NCBI GenBank assembly: GCA_003278765.1 | Contig: QCDK01000008.1 | Location: 1 to 36,354, forward strand | Source: Prochlorococcus sp. AG-355-G23 | Lineage (GTDB): Bacteria; Cyanobacteriota; Cyanobacteriia; PCC-6307; Cyanobiaceae | Length of the DNA: 36,354 bases | Direction: 5' to 3' | The notes under the pieces: generated by a model | Told to the model about the DNA's origin: nothing | What the model saw: the letters and a program-made list of their open reading frames with translations, nothing else | Databases searched by the model: none | Position numbers and translations under genes: made by a program | In this document: one piece after another, positions 1-6,227 of the stretch | Layout of the letters: each line of letters starts with the position of its first letter | How positions within the stretch are numbered: the first letter of the stretch is position 1

Positions 1-311
1 GCTGTTCCACCTCTGCTTCTCGGTAAAACATGATCTATTGATAGGTCACTACCCCTATAGTTACAGTATTGGCAAGAATTATTATCTCTCAGAAGAATAT
101 TTTTTCTTGTTAAAGAAACCTCTCTAAAAGGAACTTTGACGTAGTAACGAAGTCTTATAACTGTCGGCAACTTTTTGCCACTATGAATTGAATATGTTTT
201 ATCTTCCTCTAAGCTTTCTGCTTTACCTTTAATCATCAAAATTACTGCTCTTCGCCAGGAAGTGATGTTTAAAGGTTCATAAGATGCATTTAAAACTAGA
301 GTCTGGCCCAT
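1..311 (-). CDS. HNH endonuclease family protein (partial, 3' end outside window)
   Basis: The minus strand is open from an ATG at 311 down to base 1, giving about 103 residues beginning MGQTLVLNASYEPLNITSWR. It contains a C-x2-C pair (CQYC, near residue 84) followed by the nuclease core IDHVLPRSRGGT near residues 92-103. This is the zinc-ribbon plus HNH arrangement common in bacterial and cyanobacterial HNH proteins of about 165 aa. The rest of the HNH fold lies beyond the window start. The gene is divergent from alr, with 68 bp between the starts. It is probably a conserved chromosomal gene and not a homing element, but the substrate cannot be told from sequence. Confidence 0.85.
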   Translation of the reverse strand, partial: MGQTLVLNASYEPLNITSWRRAVILMIKGKAESLEEDKTYSIHSGKKLPTVIRLRYYVKVPFREVSLTRKNILLRDNNSCQYCNYRGSDLSIDHVLPRSRGGT

Positions 312-379
312 GCCAAAATACTATTTACATGTCATGCTAACTGTATATTTCAATAAGCGCATATATTTGTGCAAAGTTA

Positions 380-1579
380 ATGCAAAATAGGCAAACAAAT
401 CAGGTATTTAAATTTGACAAATTTCCAAATTTTGAAAAAGATATAGATTTAAAACAAAGAGCATGGATTGAAGTTAAAGGTAAAGCAATAGAAACAAACG
501 TTGGACAGTTAAGATCAAAATTAAGTAAAAATTGTCAATTTATGGCAGTCGTTAAAGCTGATGGATATGGACATGATGCGGAATTAGTATCACAGTATGC
601 TATCAAAGGTGGAGCATCTCAATTAGGTGTTGCCACATTAAATGAAGGCATTAAGCTCCGTTCTTCTGGAGTTAAAAAACCAATACTTATCCTCGGAAAT
701 CTTTATACGAAAAGGGATCTTATTATATGTTTTAAAAATGATCTTATGCCAACTATCAGCAGTATAAGAGAATGTTTAATTTGCAATAACATTGGTAAGC
801 ATTTTGGATCGAAATTTCCTTTACACCTTAAAGTTGATACCGGAATGTCAAGATTAGGATTTGAATACGATAAATTTGTTCATCAATTTGAAAAAATAAA
901 ATCTTTTGAGAACATTTTAATAAAAGGAATTTATAGTCATTTATCCTCTGCAGATGAACTCAACTCATTAGATCCAAAAAGTATTACACAATTACAAAGG
1001 AAGAAGTTTCAGGAATTATTAAAGCAAATTAATGTTGATAGAAATAAAAATATAAAGATTCATTTGGCTAATTCAGCGGCAATGCTTCTTGATAAAAATT
1101 TCCATTTTCATATGGTACGTGTTGGATTATCTATGTATGGATATAAACCTTTTTCAAAATCAAATAAAAATTTATCGCTTAAACCAGCTTTATCTTTGAA
1201 GGTTAAAGTAGCTTTCATAAGAACTATTGATAAAGGTGTAAGTGTAAGTTACGGAGGCAAATTTGTAAGTCATAGAAAAACTAAATTAGCTGTATTAAGT
1301 ATTGGTTATGCAGATGGTGTACCAAGAAATCTCTCAGGCAAGATAAACGTTATCCATAATAATAAATTTTATCCCCAAGTTGGATCTATAACTATGGATC
1401 AAATGATGATAGACATAACAGATTCGAATGAAATTAAAGTTGGCAGTACAATGGTATTACTAGGATCTGATGGAGATAAAACTATTTCTCCTCTTGATTG
1501 GGCAAGAGAATCTAATACTATTCCTTGGGAAATTCTTTGTTCTTTTAAAAATAGATTACCGAAAGTTCAAGTTGATTAG
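380..1579 (+). CDS. alr: Alanine racemase
   Basis: This is a PLP-dependent enzyme interconverting L- and D-alanine for peptidoglycan synthesis in the cytoplasm. At 399 aa it is slightly longer than the usual 360-390. The PLP lysine is K59 in AVVKADGYGHD. HLKVDTGMSRLGFE lies near residues 149-162 in the barrel. The second catalytic base is Y291 in VSVSYGGKF in the C-terminal beta domain. About 27 residues precede the conserved RAWIEV start of the fold, so a later start is conceivable, but no better ATG is seen. The gene stands alone, divergent from the HNH gene and followed by tRNA-Ser. Confidence 0.95.
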   Translation: MQNRQTNQVFKFDKFPNFEKDIDLKQRAWIEVKGKAIETNVGQLRSKLSKNCQFMAVVKADGYGHDAELVSQYAIKGGASQLGVATLNEGIKLRSSGVKKPILILGNLYTKRDLIICFKNDLMPTISSIRECLICNNIGKHFGSKFPLHLKVDTGMSRLGFEYDKFVHQFEKIKSFENILIKGIYSHLSSADELNSLDPKSITQLQRKKFQELLKQINVDRNKNIKIHLANSAAMLLDKNFHFHMVRVGLSMYGYKPFSKSNKNLSLKPALSLKVKVAFIRTIDKGVSVSYGGKFVSHRKTKLAVLSIGYADGVPRNLSGKINVIHNNKFYPQVGSITMDQMMIDITDSNEIKVGSTMVLLGSDGDKTISPLDWARESNTIPWEILCSFKNRLPKVQVD

Positions 1580-1640
1580 ACATTTCGATTAAATAAAAAA
1601 TTTTGAATGTTTGCATAAAAATTGATAATGTATAAGAACT

Positions 1641-1729
1641 GGAGAGGTGGCTGAGTGGTTGAAAGCGGCTCCCTGCTAAGGAGTTACAGGAGGTAACTTT
1701 TGTCGAGGGTTCGAATCCCTCCCTCTCCG
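1641..1729 (+). tRNA. tRNA-Ser (anticodon GCU)
   Basis: A cloverleaf with a long variable arm can be drawn by eye. The acceptor stem GGAGAGG (1641-1647) pairs with CCTCTCC (1722-1728), with discriminator G at 1729. The anticodon loop CTGCTAA carries GCT, decoding AGC/AGU. A class II variable arm (around TTACAGGAGGTAAC) and the T-arm GAGGGTTCGAATCCCTC follow. CCA is not encoded. The 3' end of this gene, with five downstream bases, is repeated at 3159-3174, marking it as an integration target. Confidence 0.95.
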
Positions 1730-1734
1730 TGATT
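1719..1734 (+). repeat. attL-like direct repeat in tRNA-Ser 3' end
   Basis: CTCCCTCTCCGTGATT covers the 3' acceptor strand of tRNA-Ser plus five bases beyond it. The identical 16 bases recur at 3159-3174. A tRNA 3' end duplicated on the far side of a small accessory segment is the classic product of site-specific integration by a tyrosine recombinase. Confidence 0.75.
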
Positions 1735-1852
1735 ATTTGGTTTCAGAAAGGTTCATATAGTTCTAAAAATGCTCATATGACTTGCTATGAAGCATGATTA
1801 AGAAATAATTAGTATCAGGAAGGATCATATCGTATCACAAAGTTTTCAAGGG

Positions 1853-1899
1853 TTAGGGGATAAAGAAGGGGATATTTTTTTACTTGTTAGGGGATAAAG
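1853..1899 (+). repeat. Left cluster of AGGGGATAA motif
   Basis: TTAGGGGATAAAG occurs twice without mismatch, at 1853-1865 and 1887-1899, 34 bp apart. A shorter copy, AAGGGGATA, lies between them (1866-1874). All are in the same orientation. The cluster sits about 120-165 bp inside the left att repeat and just upstream of the lyase promoter. Recombinase arm-type sites or repressor sites are both possible. Confidence 0.6.
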
Positions 1900-1943
1900 T
1901 TCTAAGTTATCAAAATGAGTTGACAAAAAATTAAAAAAGATGG

Positions 1944-1952
1944 TGCTAAAAT
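1944..1952 (+). promoter_or_regulatory. Candidate extended -10 promoter of the lyase gene
   Basis: TGCTAAAAT (1944-1952) reads as an extended -10 (TGN-TAAAAT). A TTGACA lies upstream at 1920-1925, but its 21-bp spacing is too long for a standard -35. A transcript from here would start near 1958-1960. That favours the ATG at 1973 over the one at 1940. Confidence 0.4.
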
Positions 1953-1972
1953 ACACAAAATTTTTTTCGGAC

Positions 1973-2914
1973 ATGAAAAAACTTGTATACCTTTTTCTCA
2001 TATTGATGTGTTTTACCAGTGGTAATTCATACTCATGGGAAAAGGTACCTGTTCCAGACTCTGTAGATAAAAAAACAAAATCCCCTTGGAATTTCTTTGA
2101 GGACTTTGAAAATGAAAATGTAGGAAGATTGACAACCAATAAATTTACGACTAACGATAAGGGTACAGGTCTCAAACCATTTGAAATTAAAGAAGACCCT
2201 GATGGTAATACCTATCTTGCAGTGACAGTAAAAGATGGATGGAATGTTGATCAAAAAGGAAGAACAAAAGAATTCACTGAAAGAGCAGAATTTCAACCGT
2301 TTCCTAAAAAGGCATTAGGTAAAGAAATATGGATCAGTTTCAAAAAAAGACTTCCAGAGGATTTTACTCATATCGACGACAGAGTATTATTTTTTCAATT
2401 CAAAAATATGATATCAACAGGAAAAGTCAGTCCTCTGATAGGATTACGTTATTATAAAAATGGAAATAGATTAAAAATAGGAGGACAGACCGGAGGAAAT
2501 GCACGTCGATCTATGAGTCAAAAGGAAAAGGACCTTTATCGTATTGATACAAAGTATAAAAACTATGAAGGAAATTGGGTTCAAAGATGGGAAAAGTACC
2601 GAAGTGAAAGTAAAGACAGAGATGTTGATGGTACAGCAAGTTTCACTCCATTAGGGGAATGGAGTACATATAAGATTGGAATCTACAATACAAGAGATAA
2701 CGATGGGTTTGTGAGAGTCTATAAGGATGGGGAATTGATGTTTGATTATAATGGTGTCACTTATGATTGGCGTGGAAAGTATAATCGAAGTCATATCAGA
2801 ATCGGTCTCTATCGAGATCGAGTAGTTGGAGTGAGTTACCCCGACCAAACGATTCACTTTGATGATTTCATTGTTGTTTCAGATGAGAAAACTTTAGATA
2901 GTTATATAAAATGA
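1973..2914 (+). CDS. Secreted polysaccharide lyase-like protein (island cargo)
   Basis: The 313-aa product starts with a clear Sec signal: MKK, a hydrophobic run LVYLFLILMCF, then a small-residue region before SYSWEKV, with cleavage likely near residue 20. The remainder is rich in beta-type patterns and resembles the heparin-lyase-I-like/polysaccharide lyase jelly-roll group (PF14099 type). Visible pieces are NFFEDFENENVG, FTERAEFQPF, a central GLRYYKNGNRLKIGG and the end TIHFDDFIVVSDE. The ATG at 1973 was chosen over one at 1940 because it gives a canonical signal peptide and follows the candidate promoter. Catalytic residues and substrate cannot be fixed. It is the only intact gene in the tRNA-Ser island and is unusual cargo for a free-living picocyanobacterium. 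The family call is by recall of motif style and is moderately sure. Confidence 0.65.
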   Translation: MKKLVYLFLILMCFTSGNSYSWEKVPVPDSVDKKTKSPWNFFEDFENENVGRLTTNKFTTNDKGTGLKPFEIKEDPDGNTYLAVTVKDGWNVDQKGRTKEFTERAEFQPFPKKALGKEIWISFKKRLPEDFTHIDDRVLFFQFKNMISTGKVSPLIGLRYYKNGNRLKIGGQTGGNARRSMSQKEKDLYRIDTKYKNYEGNWVQRWEKYRSESKDRDVDGTASFTPLGEWSTYKIGIYNTRDNDGFVRVYKDGELMFDYNGVTYDWRGKYNRSHIRIGLYRDRVVGVSYPDQTIHFDDFIVVSDEKTLDSYIK

Positions 2915-3035
2915 TTTTTACTACAAAGTGTTTTTTGCTTTTGAACAAATAGACTATAGATGGTGGATATCACTTGGAGATGAAATTAAAGGTAAAACTG
3001 GTTTACCGAATGAGAGTGTAGAGATCGAGGGATAA
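2910..3035 (+). pseudogene. Probable relic of a small WW-containing protein
   Basis: One frame is open from just after a stop at 2907 to TAA at 3033. It reads YYKVFFAFEQIDYRWWISL followed by GDEIKGKTGLPNESVEIEG. The composition is protein-like and resembles small hypothetical proteins common in Prochlorococcus accessory regions. No ATG opens it; only a GTG at 2928 is available, with no ribosome-binding site. It overlaps the lyase stop. It is either a truncated gene or a real gene of about 35 aa with a GTG start. Confidence 0.4.
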
Positions 3036-3087
3036 AATAAAATACTCCAAATTAACAAATAAACTCAGGGGATAAATTAGGGGATAA
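3028..3087 (+). repeat. Right cluster of AGGGGATAA motif
   Basis: AGGGGATAAA (3067-3076) and TTAGGGGATAA (3077-3087) are nearly contiguous. A one-base-shorter copy, AGGGATAAA, lies at 3028-3036. They point the same way as the left cluster and sit about 70-130 bp inside the right att repeat. Confidence 0.55.
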
Positions 3088-3158
3088 TTCTCATTATCAT
3101 CATCTTTTTGCCTTCCCTATACTTGTCATAGAGTGCCTTCAAGACTCACTCCGAGTAA

Positions 3159-3174
3159 CTCCCTCTCCGTGATT
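3159..3174 (+). repeat. attR-like direct repeat (duplicated tRNA-Ser 3' end)
   Basis: CTCCCTCTCCGTGATT is identical to 1719-1734. Homology to the tRNA stops abruptly upstream: the T-arm is absent, so this is not a second tRNA gene but a displaced 3' end marking the far border of the island. Confidence 0.75.
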
Positions 3175-3204
3175 TATTTAGAAAATTTTTAATTAATATT
3201 TGTT

Positions 3205-3993
3205 TTAAAACAAGTCAAGATCAATATCTTCTAGGTCATAAATAGAATTTAAAATCAAGTCAGCCCCTGCATTTCTAAGATTTGTTTCGTAAGCATTACG
3301 TTCTTTTAATCGAGAATTTAAATGTAAATGAGGCGGAGCTATTCCGATACTTATGAATTTCTGAGATGGTATTTCCTTTCTAGCGTTTATAACTGTATTT
3401 ATATCTGCAATAGTATCTCCTACATATGCAATGGGAATATTTGATTCACCAATTTTATCTCCAATAAGCTTTTTTGATAATTTAATAAAACCTTTAGGAT
3501 CAGGCTTATCAGGGGCATCTCCCATAGATATTAATGGTGGTGATTTTAGTCCAAGTCTTTTTTCTAAAACAAATTTTGCAGAAGCAGACTCTGCACCACT
3601 AACAAAACCCCAGATTATTCCATTATCTTGAATTAAATCAAAAAACTTTTTATCAACTAATAACTCCTCATTTGTTATGTAACCCGACCAGTATTTACTA
3701 TCTTTATTTGGATCTCCACCAAAGTAAAATTTTTCAAAACATTTTACAATCGCCTCTCTTGGAGGAATTTTAAGTTTTAAGTTTTCTTTTTTTATACATC
3801 TTTTTATAAGTTCTAAACTTAAATCCCAGTCATTATTCCAGATCCCTTCATTTTTGGCATTATCAATATCTATATAACTTGGCTCCCATCCGGTAAATTT
3901 GAAGACAGTTTTTTTTAATGAAAGTCTGTAGCTATTCTCTACGCTGCGGATTACCCCATCAATGTCAAACAAAATTAAACCAATATTTTTCAA
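3205..3993 (-). CDS. HAD-superfamily phosphatase (subfamily IA, TIGR01548-like)
   Basis: The 262-aa protein has all four HAD motifs. Motif I is FDIDGVIR (nucleophile D9 and acid D11). Motif II is FVSGAES around residue 130. The motif III lysine is in DKPDPKGF. Motif IV is YVGDTIADI around residue 190. The long insertion between motifs I and II is the cap domain. Length and motif wording fit the cyanobacterial HAD-IA hypothetical group, whose substrate is not established. It is read on the minus strand downstream of cobJ with a gap of about 100 bp. Confidence 0.85.
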   Translation of the reverse strand: MKNIGLILFDIDGVIRSVENSYRLSLKKTVFKFTGWEPSYIDIDNAKNEGIWNNDWDLSLELIKRCIKKENLKLKIPPREAIVKCFEKFYFGGDPNKDSKYWSGYITNEELLVDKKFFDLIQDNGIIWGFVSGAESASAKFVLEKRLGLKSPPLISMGDAPDKPDPKGFIKLSKKLIGDKIGESNIPIAYVGDTIADINTVINARKEIPSQKFISIGIAPPHLHLNSRLKERNAYETNLRNAGADLILNSIYDLEDIDLDLF

Positions 3994-4091
3994 TTAATTT
4001 TCTTACATCATTATTATAAAACATTAGTATTCTTATAAAGAAAAAGCAAAGAAAAACATTCTAAATTATAAAAATTATGGATTAGCGAAAC

Positions 4092-5894
4092 TTAATTTTG
4101 TAAATATCCTCTGGGAGTGAGAAATATTTCGTCAACTAGAGTTGTTTGAGAATTGCCAATAATAATGATTGATAACATATCAATCTCTTTAAGAGGAATA
4201 GTATTTAAAGTAAAAAATTTTTTGGTTTGATTTTCTCTTCCTACTTGTCTAGCTAATAAAACTGGAGTATCACCATGCATAAATTGTAAACATATATCTA
4301 TTACACTTTTAAGCTGCCAATTTCTCTCAATAGATTGAGGATTAAATAAAGCTATTACAAAGTCGCCCATAATAGCTCCTTTAATTCTTTTTTCTATTAA
4401 AGGCCATGGAGTTAATTTATCGCTTAAGCTTACTGAACAAAAGTCATTCATTAATGGTGCTCCACTAATTGCAGCAGCTAATTGAACACTACTTATACCT
4501 GGATGTACTTCAAAGTAAGGTCTATATTCTTTTTTGATTTTTTGTAGTAATTCTAAAAGTAAACCTGCCATTCCATAAAATCCAGATTCACCTGAAGAAA
4601 TTAAAGCCACTTTTATTCCTTCTTCAGCTAGTTTAATTGCTTTACTGCATCTCTCTTTTTCCTCAGTAAGTTTACTTTCAATTAAAACCTGATCATTCCT
4701 TTTTAAGGATTTTATTAAATCTAAATACATTTTGTATCCAATCCAAACAGTACATCTTGAAAGTGCTTTTCTTGCATTATTGGTTAGGAAGGAGATATCA
4801 CCTGGCCCACTTCCAATAATATGGATCTCACCATGGGTTGGATTATATTGATTTTTTGATTCTGCTACAGCGATAGTTACTGCCCCAGATTGATTTTTGA
4901 AAATTCTTTTTTCTTCTAATAATTTTGATTCCTCTCCTGCTGCGAGTAAGCAAGAGGCTTCTGCTACGGAAGGTGTACCAATTTCCTTTTGCACGACATT
5001 TGATGGATTTGGAACAATTATTGTTGAAAGATCTTTTTTACTAAAAAACTTTACAGGCAAGTTTTTTTCTTCAGAAAGTTCTAAAATTCCTCTCTCATCT
5101 TTTTTTATATCTACAGTTGCAAATCCCGCAATTGATTGCTGCGATAAATTTCCTGATTCCAAAAGATTATTTAAAGAATTTTCTATTAATTCTTTGCTTG
5201 TATTTCTTTCACATCCTATGCCAATCCATAATACAGGCGGGTGCCAAGTTGTTCCATGATTTTCGAATATACTCACATGAAATGTTGAATCTGGTTTTTC
5301 AGTTTCTTTTTTATCAATTTGATTAATAATCTCAGCTGATTCTGAACTTTTCCATAAGCTATTACCAGATAATTGTTTGCAAAATATTTCTTCGTTTTTC
5401 GCTTGTTTAATTACTAGTTTTGACCAATCGTTTATTTTGCCAGATCTTTTCCATCCCCATTGATTTCCAAATGCATCAAGATTTAAGAGGCTTTGATCAT
5501 TGGAATTATTAGTTTCTATAATTTCGCCACCAAGTAAATTTGCAATTTGACATGAAATATTTTGCGCATTTGACTGATGTAAGCCAATTAATGGAACTAT
5601 CTTGGAACATTTGTTATCTATAACTATTACTCCTGGATCTTGATCTTTAGAGGTTAAAAATGGATTTATTATGCGTATTGATGCAGCAATAGAGCCTATA
5701 AAAATTATTAAATCTAACTTTGGCCATTTTTTTAGTAATATTTCTCTAGGTTTTTGTACTTGAATAAGTTCATTTTCCTTTCCATCCTCTTTTGAAGAAC
5801 CCGCAATATATATGTCTTTGACAAATTCGGTTTTTTTAAGCCTTTTTAAAATTTCTTTTGAATTATTAGATAGACCTATCGCAATGCCTTTCAA
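4092..5894 (-). CDS. cobJ: CbiG-CobJ fusion: corrin ring-contraction protein / precorrin-3B C17-methyltransferase
   Basis: The 600-aa product is a fusion. Residues about 1-340 resemble CbiG, starting MKGIAIGLS, with LIIFIGSIAASIRIINPF near residue 65 and the mid/C domain WIGIGCERN. Residues about 355-600 are a tetrapyrrole methylase, opening with IHIIGSGPGDISFL and containing LISSGESGFYGMAG (SAM-binding region) and VHPGISSVQLAA. The enzyme methylates C17 and contracts the corrin ring in (pseudo)cobalamin synthesis. Prochlorococcus makes pseudocobalamin, and such CbiG-CobJ fusions are known in cyanobacteria. It starts 333 bp from psaA, divergently. Confidence 0.9.
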   Translation of the reverse strand: MKGIAIGLSNNSKEILKRLKKTEFVKDIYIAGSSKEDGKENELIQVQKPREILLKKWPKLDLIIFIGSIAASIRIINPFLTSKDQDPGVIVIDNKCSKIVPLIGLHQSNAQNISCQIANLLGGEIIETNNSNDQSLLNLDAFGNQWGWKRSGKINDWSKLVIKQAKNEEIFCKQLSGNSLWKSSESAEIINQIDKKETEKPDSTFHVSIFENHGTTWHPPVLWIGIGCERNTSKELIENSLNNLLESGNLSQQSIAGFATVDIKKDERGILELSEEKNLPVKFFSKKDLSTIIVPNPSNVVQKEIGTPSVAEASCLLAAGEESKLLEEKRIFKNQSGAVTIAVAESKNQYNPTHGEIHIIGSGPGDISFLTNNARKALSRCTVWIGYKMYLDLIKSLKRNDQVLIESKLTEEKERCSKAIKLAEEGIKVALISSGESGFYGMAGLLLELLQKIKKEYRPYFEVHPGISSVQLAAAISGAPLMNDFCSVSLSDKLTPWPLIEKRIKGAIMGDFVIALFNPQSIERNWQLKSVIDICLQFMHGDTPVLLARQVGRENQTKKFFTLNTIPLKEIDMLSIIIIGNSQTTLVDEIFLTPRGYLQN

Positions 5895-6227
5895 ATTAGA
5901 AACTATTGATAGTAACTTTGAAATTATATCCTGTCGCTGGATTTAAAAATTTTCTTTGAAATATAAAAAAAAATTTAAGAAATTTATATAAATTTTGAGT
6001 AAAAATACTCATAATTTAGTCGTAGACTAGAATTTAACAAAATATTCATATAGTAACAATCATTAGAACATTTGTTACGTTAATGCATAACGAAAGAATC
6101 TTTGCCTTATTATTTTTGAAACGAATATCTAAAGTTCCGAAGGATTCGTTTTCTTGAACATTATCATTAAAAATAGGTTCAAGATCCGATCAATCGGCTT
6201 TAATGTCAATTATTTTCGAGGTGCTAG
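5895..6227 (+). promoter_or_regulatory. psaA upstream/leader region packed with inverted repeats
   Basis: This 333-bp gene-free stretch separates divergent cobJ and psaA. It holds a series of dyads: GAGTA/TACTC (5997-6010), TAGTC/GACTA (6017-6029), GTAACAA/TTGTTAC with a 12-bp spacer (6053-6078), CGTTA/TAACG (6078-6092), AACGAAT/ATTCGTT (6120-6150), TCTTGAAC/GTTCAAGA (6152-6184) and CCGAT/ATCGG (6186-6197). Upstream ones may be operators and those near the gene may form a structured 5' UTR. No perfect HLR1 direct repeat (the RpaB site) was recognised. A GAGGTG just before the ATG (about 6218-6223) may serve as ribosome-binding site. Confidence 0.5.

Larger units (their letters stand above)
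1735..3158. mobile_element. Small tRNA-Ser-borne island (tycheposon-like remnant or minimal element)
   Basis: The segment lies between two perfect 16-bp direct repeats derived from the tRNA-Ser 3' end. It holds a secreted polysaccharide-lyase-like gene, a probable relic of a small gene, and an iterated AGGGGATAA motif near both ends. No integrase, helicase or capsid gene is visible. It could be a decayed element, a cargo unit mobilised in trans, or what remains after deletion between att sites. The tRNA copy on the left is intact, so the tRNA stays functional. Naming it a tycheposon relative is an inference from position and architecture only. Confidence 0.65.

Noticed and set aside
1940..1972. 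Upstream in-frame ATG for the polysaccharide-lyase-like gene
   Set aside because: It overlaps the candidate -10 element and would put eleven residues before a canonical MKK signal peptide; the ATG at 1973 fits better.
3150..3175. Possible second tRNA-Ser gene at the right border
   Set aside because: Only the last 11 tRNA bases and five downstream bases match; no T-arm, anticodon arm or D-arm precedes them.
4897..5259. Plus-strand open frame of 120 codons inside cobJ
   Set aside because: It is antisense to a well-supported CbiG-CobJ coding region and has no family resemblance.
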